Shown: positions 51,500 through 60,504 of the stretch, piece by piece | Position numbering within the stretch: position 1 is the first letter of the stretch | Layout: each line of letters begins with the position of its first letter | From: Polaromonas sp. | GTDB lineage: Bacteria > Pseudomonadota > Gammaproteobacteria > Burkholderiales > Burkholderiaceae_C | Direction: 5' to 3' | Length of the DNA: 64,000 bases | Assembly: GCA_030654695.1 (NCBI GenBank) | Contig: JAURWY010000006.1 | Location: 124,001 to 188,000, forward strand | Position numbers and translations under genes: made by a program | The notes under the pieces: model-generated | What the model saw: only the letters and a program-made list of their open reading frames with translations | Told to the model about the DNA's origin: nothing | Databases searched by the model: none

Positions 51500-52381
51500 A
51501 TGTCTTCAGCAGCACACGGGTCAACCCCTTACTACTTCGTGCCGGGCCCATCCCGTCACCCTGCCATGGCCGCTTTGGGCCTGTTTTTCGTGGTCCTGGG
51601 TGCCGGGCAGTGGGTCAACGGCGTTGGCTGGGGCGCTTACTCGCTCACCTTTGGTTTGATCTTTTGGCTCGGTGTGCTGTACCAGTGGTTCAGTGAGGCA
51701 GTGGGCGAAAGCGAAGGCGGGATGTATGGTCGCAAGATCGACATGTCTTTTCGCTGGAGCATGAGCTGGTTCATCTTTTCTGAGGTGATGTTTTTCGGCG
51801 CCTTTTTCACGGCACTCTGGTGGGCTCGTTCGCACTCAATCCCAGAGTTGGGTAGCTTGGAAAATGCGCTGCTGTGGCCTGACTTCAAGGCCGTTTGGCC
51901 CAGCATGGCTGCCGGCGTGACGGCTTCCCCGGCCGGGATCGTTGAGCCTTTCAGCACGGTTGGCCCGTTCTGGTTGCCGACCATCAACACCGCCTTGTTG
52001 CTCAGTTCCGGCGTGACCCTGACCATTGCTCACCACGCATTGCGTGAAGGCAATCGTGGTCGCACTATCGGCTTCATGTGGGCCACGGTGTTGCTGGGTG
52101 TGATTTTCTTGTTTGTGCAGGGCTATGAATACGCCCACCTTTACAGCGACCTGAACCTCAAGATGTCTTCTGGCATCTATGGCTCAACTTTTTACATGCT
52201 GACGGGTTTTCACGGATTCCATGTGTTTGTTGGCATGCTGATGTTGTTGTTCATCACCTTGCGTCTTGGCAAGGGGCATTTCACGGCCGAGAGTCATTTT
52301 GGATTTGAAGGTGCAGCCTGGTACTGGCACTTTGTCGACGTGGTCTGGCTGGGCCTTTACATTCTGGTTTACTGGCTCTGA
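51500..52381 (+). CDS. ctaE: Cytochrome c oxidase subunit III
   Basis: A 293-residue, seven-helix subunit. The frame is open from 51404, but the ATG at 51500 gives the family start (M-S-S-A-A-H-G-S-T-P-Y-Y-F-V-P). Conserved blocks include F-I-F-S-E-V-M-F-F, T-I-A-H-H-A, G-F-H-G-F-H-V and the C-terminal W-Y-W-H-F-V-D-V-V-W. It is the last gene before a strong terminator. Confidence 0.96.
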   Translation: MSSAAHGSTPYYFVPGPSRHPAMAALGLFFVVLGAGQWVNGVGWGAYSLTFGLIFWLGVLYQWFSEAVGESEGGMYGRKIDMSFRWSMSWFIFSEVMFFGAFFTALWWARSHSIPELGSLENALLWPDFKAVWPSMAAGVTASPAGIVEPFSTVGPFWLPTINTALLLSSGVTLTIAHHALREGNRGRTIGFMWATVLLGVIFLFVQGYEYAHLYSDLNLKMSSGIYGSTFYMLTGFHGFHVFVGMLMLLFITLRLGKGHFTAESHFGFEGAAWYWHFVDVVWLGLYILVYWL

Positions 52382-52438
52382 GTTGCAGGTCATGCGCAGC
52401 AAGCGGTGTTACTGCTTGCAGGCTGCCTGCACAGAACC

Positions 52439-52472
52439 GCATAAAAATGCCGCGTTGCGGCTTTTTTTATGC
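52439..52472. terminator. Bidirectional rho-independent terminator between ctaE and the DUF2909 gene
   Basis: A stem of GCATAAAAA-GCCGC / GCGGC-TTTTTTTATGC with a GTT loop. The T run serves ctaE on the plus strand, and the A run on the other arm serves the convergent DUF2909 gene. It lies 58 nt after ctaE and 34 nt after the DUF2909 stop. Confidence 0.85.
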
Positions 52473-52505
52473 CCGCAGAGCTGCTCTGCGTTTGACAGCG
52501 GTCGG

Positions 52506-52727
52506 TCAACGACCGGACGGCAGTCCTGTCGGCTGGATGTAGCCAAGCTTCCAAGCCAATAAGATGCAGGCAAAGAGAAGAATCGACAATCCAACGCGAA
52601 TGGCAAGTGCCCTAGCCATATGACTGGTTTTGGCTTTACCGCCGGTACCGTCTTTCATCATGAAGTAAAGGGCGGACGCTAAGCTGCCCAAAATAGCGAT
52701 AAATGCAAAAGCAATGAGATACGACAT
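52506..52727 (-). CDS. DUF2909-like twin-transmembrane protein
   Basis: A 73-residue protein with two helices (about 2-22 and 45-65) separated by a polar loop (M-M-K-D-G-T-G-G-K-A-K). It matches the small twin-transmembrane proteins encoded beside SURF1 in Betaproteobacteria. The preferred ATG at 52727 is exactly back to back with the SURF1 ATG at 52728 within CATATG. The function is unknown; oxidase biogenesis is likely from context. Confidence 0.8.
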   Translation of the reverse strand: MSYLIAFAFIAILGSLASALYFMMKDGTGGKAKTSHMARALAIRVGLSILLFACILLAWKLGYIQPTGLPSGR

Positions 52728-53504
52728 ATGGCTGATTATCCGTCCATGACAGCCTCTGCACATTCAGGCCGGTTCTGGATCGTCACTGTGGCCGCACTGC
52801 TGACGGTGGCGCTGACGTTTTCTTTGGGCCTGTGGCAACTTGACCGAGCGGCGCAAAAGCAAGCCTTGCAAGCCTCCCTCGACCTGAAAAAAGAATTGCC
52901 CGCATTGAGCCAAGCGGATCTGCTGGTGAGCCAAGAGATCATCTCGACGGCGTTGATCGACCGGCAAATAGTGTTGTCGGGTCGTTGGCTGACCGAACAG
53001 ACGGTCTATCTTGACAACCGCCCCATGAACGCCAAACCGGGTTTTTGGGTCATGACGCCGTTGCGGCTGACGGGCTCGGACAAAGTGGTACTGGTTCAGC
53101 GTGGCTGGATTCCGCGTCATTTCAGAGACCGTACGGAACTGGCGCACATTGAAACGCCGGAACAGGCCGTCACGCTGTTGGGGCGAATGGCCCCGGCGCC
53201 TGCCAAACTATATGCTTTCAAAGGCGCTGACACGGGCCGCATCCGGCAAAATCTCGACATTCCCAATTTCGCTGCCGAGACCGGCTTGCAGCTGATCCCC
53301 GCCCTGGTGATTCAAATAGACCCTGCCAGTGACGGATTGCAGCGCGACTGGGCAGCGCCGAACATCGGTGTTGACAAACACCACGGCTACGCCTTTCAGT
53401 GGTTTGGACTGTGTGCCTTGGTGCTCGGTCTGTACATCTGGTTCCAGCTGGTTTTGCCGCACCGTCAACGCCGGTCTGCCTCCCAATTCAACAACAAAGT
53501 CTGA
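52728..53504 (+). CDS. SURF1 family cytochrome oxidase biogenesis protein
   Basis: A 258-residue protein with N- and C-terminal helices flanking a periplasmic domain, the SURF1 layout. Key motifs are F-S-L-G-L-W-Q-L-D-R-A, V-Y-L-D-N-R-P and the C-terminal H-G-Y-A-F-Q-W-F-G-L. SURF1 helps place haem a in subunit I. An ATG at 52746 is an alternative start. Because the divergent gene begins at the adjacent base, the promoter must lie inside that gene or further upstream. Confidence 0.92.
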   Translation: MADYPSMTASAHSGRFWIVTVAALLTVALTFSLGLWQLDRAAQKQALQASLDLKKELPALSQADLLVSQEIISTALIDRQIVLSGRWLTEQTVYLDNRPMNAKPGFWVMTPLRLTGSDKVVLVQRGWIPRHFRDRTELAHIETPEQAVTLLGRMAPAPAKLYAFKGADTGRIRQNLDIPNFAAETGLQLIPALVIQIDPASDGLQRDWAAPNIGVDKHHGYAFQWFGLCALVLGLYIWFQLVLPHRQRRSASQFNNKV

Positions 53505-53513
53505 TGATTCGCC

Positions 53514-54224
53514 ATGTCCACTGAGAAGTCTTCGCCACGATCAACAGAGCAGAACCGTCCCGATCTAGACCAGCCCTTGGGCCTCACTGTGCACGAACTG
53601 CCGCGAGCCGAGCGAGTTGCCCCGGTCAACCGCAACGGGCGTCTGAAGATGTTGTTCATCTTGCTGGTCTGCGCCGCGCCTGTCATCGCGTCTTACTTCA
53701 TGTATTACGTGGTGCGGCCAGAAGGTCGGCGTAATTACGGCGAACTCATCACGCCTCAGCGGCCTCTGCCAACTTTCAATGTGACGACGGCCAATGGCGC
53801 CGAGGTGCCCGTCAATTCGCTCAAAGACCAGTGGCTCTTGATCAGCGTGGCCGGCGGTGCTTGTGATGCCGTGTGTCAGCAACACTTGTACTTTCAACGC
53901 CAACTGCGGGAGTCGTTGGGGCGCGAAAAAGACCGCCTAGATTGGGTCTGGCTGGTCACTGACAACGCGCCGATTCCGGCAGCTCTCGAGCCGGCGCTGA
54001 AAGGCGCCACCGTGCTGCGCGTCAGCCCAGCAGATGTGTCTCAATGGCTCGAAGCGGGACCCGGCCACAGGCTGGCAGACCACTTGTACCTGGTCGATCC
54101 GCTGGGCAACTGGATGATGCGCTTCCCCGCCGCGATGGACGCTGTTGGCGCCGGTAAAGCCAAGCTGGATCTTGAGCGTCTGCTACGCGCTTCAAGTAGT
54201 TGGGACAACGAAGGTCGCCCATGA
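53514..54224 (+). CDS. SCO-like membrane-anchored thioredoxin-fold protein of the oxidase locus
   Basis: A 236-residue protein with a cytoplasmic N-terminal 45 residues, one helix (about 47-67) and a periplasmic thioredoxin-like domain. The expected SCO C-P-D-V-C-P site is replaced by G-A-C-D-A-V-C, keeping two cysteines four apart. The family is conserved between SURF1 and ctaA genes in Burkholderiales and likely assists oxidase assembly. It ends overlapping ctaA by 4 nt. Confidence 0.82.
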   Translation: MSTEKSSPRSTEQNRPDLDQPLGLTVHELPRAERVAPVNRNGRLKMLFILLVCAAPVIASYFMYYVVRPEGRRNYGELITPQRPLPTFNVTTANGAEVPVNSLKDQWLLISVAGGACDAVCQQHLYFQRQLRESLGREKDRLDWVWLVTDNAPIPAALEPALKGATVLRVSPADVSQWLEAGPGHRLADHLYLVDPLGNWMMRFPAAMDAVGAGKAKLDLERLLRASSSWDNEGRP

Positions 54225-55399
54225 CGGAGCAAGCCCTTTACGACCTCAGTCCAGCCATTCGGCTGATGCTGATGGGCTTGGTGGTGGCACTCGGCCCGCT
54301 GGCTTGGGTTTGGCTGCGCAGCCGCCGTGCGCCTTTGCCGCATCGGCTGCGCATGCTGACGCTGGTGACGCTGTTCCTCACTTTTGACTTGGTGCTGTTT
54401 GGCGCCTTCACGCGCTTGACTGATTCCGGCCTCGGCTGTCCGGACTGGCCAGGTTGCTACGGCAGTGCCAGCCCACTGGGCGCACACGCTGACATCCTGC
54501 AAGCCCAAGCAGCCATGCCGACCGGCCCGGTGACGTTTCCAAAGGCCTGGATCGAGATGATTCACCGCTACTTGGCAACTGGCGTTGGCGTGCTGATTTT
54601 GACGCTGACCGCCGTCACGTGGCTGGCGCGTCGGCAAGCTCGCTTGCTGCGCGAACCGGTGGCCTCGTCTGCCGTGCCTAGTGCGTCCGATGTGTTGCAA
54701 CCGTGGTGGCCCACGCTGACCTTGGTTTGGGTGTGCCTGCAGGGCGCTTTTGGCGCGTTAACGGTGACCATGAAGCTCTTTCCAGCCATCGTCACGCTGC
54801 ATTTGCTCGGCGGCATGGTCTTGCTGGCGTTGTTGCGCGCGCAGTCGGTACGCTTTGCGCTGGCGGCTGGCGATGTGCGGGTGGTGACCGTGCCGCGCAG
54901 CACATGGTGGTTGTTGCTGCTGGGTTTTGCCTTGCTGTGGCTGCAAATTGCTTTGGGCGGCTGGGTCAGCACCAATTACGCTGTGTTGGCCTGCACTGAT
55001 TTTCCGGCTTGCCAAGGGTCCTTCTGGCCTGACATGGATTTCCGGCTGGGCTTCTCGCTCTGGCGTGAACTCGGTGCGGGCCATGGCGACGCCAATTTCA
55101 CCTTTCAAGCCCTGACAGCCGTTCACTACGTCCACCGGTTGTCGGCTTACTTGGTGTTTGCGGCGCTGCTGCTGTTGGCGCGCCAGCTTTACCGCGCGCC
55201 CGGCATGCGCGCACATGCCCATTGGATCTTGGCGCTGGTGTTGTGGCAACTCGTCACAGGCGTCAGCAATGTGGTGCTTGGCTGGCCTTTGTTGGCAGCC
55301 GTTTCGCACACTGGCGGCGCTGCCGCGTTGGTGGTGGTGATGACGGGTGCTTTGTTTTCTTGCCGCCGTGACGCGCGGCCAGTTCTGGGCCAAAATTGA
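54221..55399 (+). CDS. ctaA: Haem A synthase (COX15/CtaA)
   Basis: A 392-residue, eight-helix enzyme that oxidises the C8 methyl of haem O to the formyl of haem A. Conserved histidines appear in I-H-R-Y-L-A and V-H-Y-V-H-R-L. The [18 protein letters not shown] block near residue 60 and [10 protein letters not shown] near 265 each carry the cysteine signature. The ATG at 54221 overlaps the upstream stop. Confidence 0.94.
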   Translation: MTEQALYDLSPAIRLMLMGLVVALGPLAWVWLRSRRAPLPHRLRMLTLVTLFLTFDLVLFGAFTRLTDSGLGCPDWPGCYGSASPLGAHADILQAQAAMPTGPVTFPKAWIEMIHRYLATGVGVLILTLTAVTWLARRQARLLREPVASSAVPSASDVLQPWWPTLTLVWVCLQGAFGALTVTMKLFPAIVTLHLLGGMVLLALLRAQSVRFALAAGDVRVVTVPRSTWWLLLLGFALLWLQIALGGWVSTNYAVLACTDFPACQGSFWPDMDFRLGFSLWRELGAGHGDANFTFQALTAVHYVHRLSAYLVFAALLLLARQLYRAPGMRAHAHWILALVLWQLVTGVSNVVLGWPLLAAVSHTGGAAALVVVMTGALFSCRRDARPVLGQN

Positions 55400-55418
55400 G
55401 GGCTTCACGATTGTCCGC

Positions 55419-56339
55419 ATGAATCCTACTGAACCTTCTTCAGCGCCGAGTGCGCCACTGCCATTTTTAGTCTCCCGCTGGGCGCAGTTTTATGCGTTGA
55501 CCAAACCACGCGTGGTGCAGCTGATTGTGTTTTGCGCGCTCATCGGCATGGTCTTGGCGGTGCCTGGCGTACCGAGTTGGGCCGATGCGCAGCTGGCCCT
55601 GATCGCCTGTGCCGGTATCTGGCTGGTGGCCGGTGCAGCGGCAGCGTTCAACTGTCTGGTGGAGCAACAGATCGACTCTAAAATGCGGCGCACAGCGTGG
55701 CGTCCCACCGCGCAGGGGCAGCTGAACAACACCTTGACCTTGGGTTTTTCGGCGCTGCTGTGCGCTGTCGGATCGTGGATTTTGTATGTCTGGGTGAACC
55801 CCTTGACCATGTGGCTGACCTTTGCCACCTTTGTCGGTTATGCCGTGGTCTACACCGTCATCTTGAAACCGCTGACGCCGCAAAACATCGTCATTGGCGG
55901 TGCTTCCGGTGCCATGCCGCCAGTGCTGGGCTGGTCGGCCATGACCGGCAATGTCGGCCCTGAAGCGCTGATTTTGTTCCTCATCATCTTCTTGTGGACG
56001 CCGCCGCATTTTTGGGCGCTGGCGCTGTACCGCGTCGAGGAGTACCGCAAGTCAGGCCTGCCGATGCTGCCGGTGACACATGGCAATGAGTTCACGCGAT
56101 TGCAAATTTTTCTGTACACGTTGGTGCTGTTCGCAGCCTGCCTGATGCCCTTTGTGTTTCAGATGAGCGGCTGGTTTTATCTGGCTGCGGCGGTGATCCT
56201 GAGCATCGGTTTCAGCTGGTACGCTTGGCGACTGCTGCGTGCGTATTCTGACGCCCTGGCACGCAAGACGTTTCGGTTTTCCCTGATCCACCTGTCGCTG
56301 CTGTTTGCCGCCTTGCTGGTCGACCACTACCTCATATGA
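55419..56339 (+). CDS. ctaB: Protohaem IX farnesyltransferase (haem O synthase)
   Basis: A 306-residue UbiA-fold prenyltransferase that makes haem O. It starts with the T-K-P-R-V-V segment, has the first prenyl-diphosphate motif in the form N-C-L-V-E-Q-Q-I-D (first Asp as Glu) followed by M-R-R-T-A-W-R-P, and the T-P-P-H-F-W-A-L-A segment. The frame overlaps ctaA upstream, but the ATG at 55419 is the family start. The stop overlaps the sco start. Confidence 0.94.
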   Translation: MNPTEPSSAPSAPLPFLVSRWAQFYALTKPRVVQLIVFCALIGMVLAVPGVPSWADAQLALIACAGIWLVAGAAAAFNCLVEQQIDSKMRRTAWRPTAQGQLNNTLTLGFSALLCAVGSWILYVWVNPLTMWLTFATFVGYAVVYTVILKPLTPQNIVIGGASGAMPPVLGWSAMTGNVGPEALILFLIIFLWTPPHFWALALYRVEEYRKSGLPMLPVTHGNEFTRLQIFLYTLVLFAACLMPFVFQMSGWFYLAAAVILSIGFSWYAWRLLRAYSDALARKTFRFSLIHLSLLFAALLVDHYLI

Positions 56340-56953
56340 CCATCATCAACTCGGCTGCTTTGAGTCGTCGCCGGACACTTCTGAAATCCGTGACAGCCGT
56401 GTTGGCCGCTGCTGCACTGAGCGCCTGCGGCCCCGACAAACTGCAGTTCAAAAGCATCGACATCACCGGTGCCGACTACGCCAAAGACTTCAACCTGACA
56501 GACCACAACGGTGTGCCTCGCAGCTTGAAAGACTTCAAGGGCAAGGTCGTGGTGGTGTTCTTCGGTTTCACCCAATGTCCCGACGTGTGCCCCACCGCGT
56601 TGGCCGAGTTGGCGGAGGTTAAACGCAAACTCGGCAGCCAGGGTGATCGCTTGCAGGGCATCTTCATTTCAGTTGACCCAGAGCGTGACACCGAAGAAGT
56701 TCTGAAGGCCTACATGGCCAATTTCGACCCGAGTTTTATCGCCCTGCGGCCGACGATGGCGCAACTGCCCGAAGTCGCCAAAGCCTTCAAGATTTACTAC
56801 AAAAAGAGCGAAGGCAAGACCGCTGGCAGTTACACCATGGACCACTCTGCGGGCAGTTACGTGTTCGATCCAGAAGGCCGTGTGCGGCTTTACACGCGCT
56901 ACGGCTCGGGTGCCGAGGCGCTGGCGTCTGACGTTGCGTTGCTGTTGACATAA
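56336..56953 (+). CDS. SCO1/SenC-family copper chaperone (lipoprotein)
   Basis: A 205-residue protein with a lipoprotein-type signal (L-S-A-C-G) and a thioredoxin fold. Copper ligands are complete: Cys81 and Cys85 in C-P-D-V-C-P and His170 in M-D-H-S-A-G. It delivers copper to the CuA site of subunit II and keeps its cysteines reduced (family knowledge). It overlaps ctaB by 4 nt and ends the haem and copper assembly run. Confidence 0.93.
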   Translation: MTIINSAALSRRRTLLKSVTAVLAAAALSACGPDKLQFKSIDITGADYAKDFNLTDHNGVPRSLKDFKGKVVVVFFGFTQCPDVCPTALAELAEVKRKLGSQGDRLQGIFISVDPERDTEEVLKAYMANFDPSFIALRPTMAQLPEVAKAFKIYYKKSEGKTAGSYTMDHSAGSYVFDPEGRVRLYTRYGSGAEALASDVALLLT

Positions 56954-57031
56954 TTTCTCATGGAAATACAAACTGCGCTTCAGGGTCCGATCGGCTGGGG
57001 CAAGGCAATTTTGCGTCGCTAGTGGTTCAGT

Positions 57032-58699
57032 ATGAGTGCTGCTTTAGCTGTTGAGAATCTATCGGCCCTTGCCGTCGACACGCATTTCCCCGTGGTCATT
57101 GTGGGTGCTGGACCGACCGGCCTTATGCTGGCCAACTTGCTGGGTATTCAGGGCATCAAAACCTTGGTGATCGAACAAAGTCACAACACCGTGGGCGAGC
57201 CACGGGCTGTGACCATTGATGACGAAAGTCTTCGAACGGTGCAGGCCACCGGTTTGATCAGTCAGGTGTTGCCGCAGGTTGTGCAGGGCTACGGGGTGCA
57301 TTACTACTCGTGGCGCGGCAAAGAGTTTGCACGGATTGAGCCGAGTGTCATGGAACACGGTTTCCCCAAGCGCAATGCCTTCCGGCAGCAACTGCTGGTG
57401 GGGCAGCTTCGCGATGGGTTGCAACGGTTTGACACGATGCCGATTTGGTTCGGCCATGAACTGCTGCGCTTTCAGGACGATGGTGACGCCGTTCATTTAA
57501 CGCTCCAGCACGACGGAAAATCCAAGACCATCAGCTGCCATTGGTTGGTGGCTTGTGATGGTGGCCGCAGCACAGTCCGGGAGCAGCTGGGCATCCAACT
57601 GACGGGCAGTAGCTACGATGAAAAGTGGTTGATTGTGGATCTGCTGGATCGCACGAGTGCCTTTCGCCATACGCGCACGTATTGTGATCCTGTGCGCCCG
57701 GCAATTCGTTTGCCGGGCCCCGAAGGCACGCTGCGCTACGAGTTCATGTTGCATGACGGCGAAGACCCGGAACAGATGCTCGACGAGGCCAGCATCCGCC
57801 GCTGGATTCATGCGCGTGAGCCGGCAGATGCCTCGCTCGTCATTGCGCGCAAAGTGGTGTATGGCTTTCATGCGCGTGTTGCGGAGCGCTGGAAGTCTGG
57901 TCGGGTTTTCCTCGCGGGTGACGCGGCGCATTTGACGCCGCCGTTTGCAGGGCAGGGCATGAACAGCGGGGTGCGCGATGCCGCCAACTTGGCGTGGAAG
58001 TTGGCCGCCGTGGAGCGAGGTCAGCTGTCGCCGTCTTTGCTGGACACTTATGAAATGGAGCGCAAGCCACATGCGTGGTCGCTGATCAAAATGGCCGTGC
58101 GCATTGGCACCTTCATGCAACCCAAATCAATACTGATGGCCATGCTGACACAAGGTGGGCTGAAGCTCTGCAGTGTGTACCGGCCGGTGCGGGACTACGT
58201 CCTGCAGCTCAAGTTCAAACCCAAGCCGCGCTTTGCGCAAGGGTTTTTCATCGGCCAAGTGACGCCTTCAGCGTTGGTGGCAGTAGGGCAGTTGCTGCCT
58301 CAACCGATGGTTGAAATGCCGGATGGTGTGCATCTACCAATGGACGATGTGCTGGGCCATGGATTTTCACTGTTGGCACTGAAAGATGCCGATGTCAGCG
58401 CTGTTCTCAGCAGTTTTGCGGCGGCGGGTTTAAGCTGCTTGCACGTGCAGGTGGTATCGCCCTCAGATGACTTCATCAAGCGTGAAGGGCAGAGCCTCAC
58501 ACGGGATGTACCCGATGCAATCGTTCGTGACCATGAAGGGGTGCTTGAAAAAATCATCCGTAGCGCCGAAGCGCAGGCTGTCGTGCTGCGACCGGATCGC
58601 TATGTGTTGGCGTACTTGCAACGCCAGAACTCAAGCAGCGCTGAGGTCGCGCAATGGCTCAAGCGTAAACCGCCAGTACCTTCTTCATCTTTTTCATAG
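57032..58699 (+). CDS. FAD-dependent aromatic hydroxylase (MhpA/PheA-type flavin monooxygenase)
   Basis: A 555-residue flavoprotein monooxygenase with FAD motif V-G-A-G-P-T-G-L (about 27-34), the D-G motif V-A-C-D-G-G-R-S-T-V-R, and the second FAD site G-D-A-A-H-L-T-P-P-F-A-G-Q-G-M-N-S-G. Length and motifs match the 3-(3-hydroxyphenyl)propionate hydroxylase (MhpA) group, but no mhpB-F genes are near. Its 3' end overlaps rpoH by 41 nt in convergent orientation. It might hydroxylate a phenolic acid; a link to the hydroxyquinol locus 15-25 kb away is speculative. Confidence 0.88.
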   Translation: MSAALAVENLSALAVDTHFPVVIVGAGPTGLMLANLLGIQGIKTLVIEQSHNTVGEPRAVTIDDESLRTVQATGLISQVLPQVVQGYGVHYYSWRGKEFARIEPSVMEHGFPKRNAFRQQLLVGQLRDGLQRFDTMPIWFGHELLRFQDDGDAVHLTLQHDGKSKTISCHWLVACDGGRSTVREQLGIQLTGSSYDEKWLIVDLLDRTSAFRHTRTYCDPVRPAIRLPGPEGTLRYEFMLHDGEDPEQMLDEASIRRWIHAREPADASLVIARKVVYGFHARVAERWKSGRVFLAGDAAHLTPPFAGQGMNSGVRDAANLAWKLAAVERGQLSPSLLDTYEMERKPHAWSLIKMAVRIGTFMQPKSILMAMLTQGGLKLCSVYRPVRDYVLQLKFKPKPRFAQGFFIGQVTPSALVAVGQLLPQPMVEMPDGVHLPMDDVLGHGFSLLALKDADVSAVLSSFAAAGLSCLHVQVVSPSDDFIKREGQSLTRDVPDAIVRDHEGVLEKIIRSAEAQAVVLRPDRYVLAYLQRQNSSSAEVAQWLKRKPPVPSSSFS

Positions 58700-59612
58700 C
58701 CGCCACTTCAATCTGGCGAATGCGCTCAGCGCTGACTTGGTATTCAGCGGCCAAGTCATGCAGCGTCATGCCGCCGGATCCGTCGTCGTTCACATTCAAC
58801 CAGCGCTCTTCGACAATCCGCCGTGAACGTGGGTCGAGTCCTTCCAGTGCCGCAGAAATGCCGTCCGTGGCGAGCACGTCACGCTGATGCGACTCAATCA
58901 AGGCGGTCGGCTCATGGCTGGCGTCAGACAGATAGGCGATAGGGCCAAAAGCGTCTTCACCGTCATCACTCGGGCTAGGATCTAGCAGCGTGTCGCCGCC
59001 CGACATCCGCTGCTCCATCTCAATGACTTCTTCCCGCTTGACGTTCAGCGTTTTGGCCATCGAATCAATCTGCGCAGCGGTCAAGGTGTCGCGGTGCGTG
59101 GCCACATCGGCATCGTCCTTGAAACCTTGCTTCATCGAGCGCAAATTGAAGAACAGCTTGCGCTGTGCCTTGGTCGTGGCCATCTTGACCATGCGCCAGT
59201 TTTTCAAAATGTATTCATGGATCTCAGCTCTGATCCAATGCAGGGCGTAGCTCACCAAACGGACATTTTGGTCCGGGTCAAAGCGTTTAACCGCCTTCAT
59301 CAGGCCGATATTGCCTTCTTGGATCAGGTCGCCGTGGGGCAGGCCATAACCCAAATATTTGCGTGATACCGACACCACCAAGCGTAAGTGAGAGAGCACT
59401 AACTTACTGGCAGACTCAAGGTCGTTCTCTTCTTTGAGCTTGCGACCGAACTCCTGCTCCTCGGCCAAAGTGAGCATGGGCAGACGGTTCACCGCCGAAA
59501 TATAAGCGTCAAGGTTGCCGAGCGGGGGCAGCAGGCTTGAAGCGCTGGCCCAAGGCGTGGTCAGCGCCATGGTGCTCGTACGGGTGTCAGTTTGACCGGT
59601 TGCGAGTGTCAT
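58659..59612 (-). CDS. rpoH: RNA polymerase heat-shock sigma factor RpoH (sigma-32)
   Basis: A 317-residue sigma factor with region 2 (L-P-H-G-D-L-I-Q-E-G-N-I-G-L-M-K-A, D-P-x-x-N-V-R-L-V-S-Y-A), the RpoH box Q-R-K-L-F-F-N-L-R that marks sigma-32, and region 4 with helix-turn-helix near the C-terminus (Y-Q-V-S-A-E-R-I-R-Q-I). A GGAG ribosome-binding site precedes the ATG, and a perfect CIRCE operator lies 29 nt upstream of it. The 3' end overlaps the flavin hydroxylase gene by 41 nt. Confidence 0.96.
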   Translation of the reverse strand: MTLATGQTDTRTSTMALTTPWASASSLLPPLGNLDAYISAVNRLPMLTLAEEQEFGRKLKEENDLESASKLVLSHLRLVVSVSRKYLGYGLPHGDLIQEGNIGLMKAVKRFDPDQNVRLVSYALHWIRAEIHEYILKNWRMVKMATTKAQRKLFFNLRSMKQGFKDDADVATHRDTLTAAQIDSMAKTLNVKREEVIEMEQRMSGGDTLLDPSPSDDGEDAFGPIAYLSDASHEPTALIESHQRDVLATDGISAALEGLDPRSRRIVEERWLNVNDDGSGGMTLHDLAAEYQVSAERIRQIEVAAMKKMKKVLAVYA

Positions 59613-59640
59613 TTGAGACTCCTTTTGTCAATGTTAAATG

Positions 59641-59667
59641 TTAGCACTCCCTAAACTAGAGTGCTAA
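59641..59667. promoter_or_regulatory. CIRCE operator (HrcA repressor site) upstream of rpoH
   Basis: A perfect inverted repeat TTAGCACTC-N9-GAGTGCTAA, identical to the CIRCE consensus, lies 29 nt upstream of the rpoH start codon. HrcA with GroEL represses such genes until heat stress. The next 231 nt to 59898 contain no gene; they hold only short AT-rich stretches near the following start codon. Confidence 0.93.
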
Positions 59668-59898
59668 AGATCAATGGTGATGACCCTGATCGGTTCACGC
59701 CATCATCATGAGACTTTCGAGACCTGCCGCACTTGTCAGCGTACCCAGACAGTTTCGTGTCTAAAAATCTGATGACATTGATCTTCATCACCTACGCAGC
59801 GAATAAACCACTGGCGCAAGTCTGTTTGTGCGCATGGTTGGGTTGCTGCATTAGAGCCTTTAAAAGTTCATATATGACGATGCTATGATATCTCCTAT

Positions 59899-60504
59899 AT
59901 GAATTTTATGTTGCGCATCCCCCTGAACGCAAATGCTGAGCAATTGGTCCGTCTGCAGGCCTTGCAAGCAGCTTTTGCGCAGGTCTGTAACGCGCTCGCT
60001 CCCACAGTGCAGCAAACGCGGGTGTGGAACCGGGTGGCACTGCACCATTTGACGTACCACAAGCTGCGCGAGCGTTTTCCGGAGTTGGGCTCGCAAATGG
60101 TGTGTAACGCTATTTACTCGGTGTCGCGCACTTGCCGGTTGGTTTTTCAGCACGCGCAAAGTCCGTTTAATTTGAACAAGCTGGCCGACAAGCCGCTGCC
60201 TCTTTTACGTTTTTCGGACAACTGCCCCGTCTACTTTGACCGCCACACCCTGAGCGTCAAGAACGGGCAGCTGTCCATGTTCACGCTGGATGGGCGTATG
60301 CGTTTTGCGCTGGCCCTGAAGCCGGCTGACGAAGCCAATTTCAATGAAAAAAAGCTTCGCGAAATTGTCTTGTCGTGTCGCGCTGATGCTGTGTATGAGT
60401 TGTCTTTCCTGTTCGACGATGAACAGGACAAAAAAACGCCAGAGCTGTTGGGCTCCGGCAGCTCTGAAGTTCCTGAATATGTCATGGTCGAGGAGGCCTC
60501 ATGA
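59899..60504 (+). CDS. TnpB-like N-terminal domain protein without nuclease domain
   Basis: A 201-residue protein whose first 160 residues resemble the N-terminal half (WED and REC-like regions) of IS605-family TnpB. Matches to the family pattern: a N-A-x-x-E-Q start, A-F-A-Q-V-C-N-A, N-R-V-A-L-H-H-L-T-Y-H-K-L-R-E-R-F, a Q-M-V-C-N-A-I-Y-S-V-S helix, then V-Y-F-D-R-H-T-L-S and T-L-D-G-R-M-R-F-A. The RuvC-like nuclease and zinc-finger half is missing; the tail is acidic, not nuclease-like. The stop overlaps the start of the ABC exporter gene by 4 nt. No flanking IS ends are visible. Confidence 0.7.
   Translation: MNFMLRIPLNANAEQLVRLQALQAAFAQVCNALAPTVQQTRVWNRVALHHLTYHKLRERFPELGSQMVCNAIYSVSRTCRLVFQHAQSPFNLNKLADKPLPLLRFSDNCPVYFDRHTLSVKNGQLSMFTLDGRMRFALALKPADEANFNEKKLREIVLSCRADAVYELSFLFDDEQDKKTPELLGSGSSEVPEYVMVEEAS

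Noticed and set aside
59668-59898. IS605 left or right end near the TnpB-like gene
   Set aside because: No TnpA gene, no clear hairpin end with a target motif, and the downstream gene overlaps directly, so a live element is not supported.
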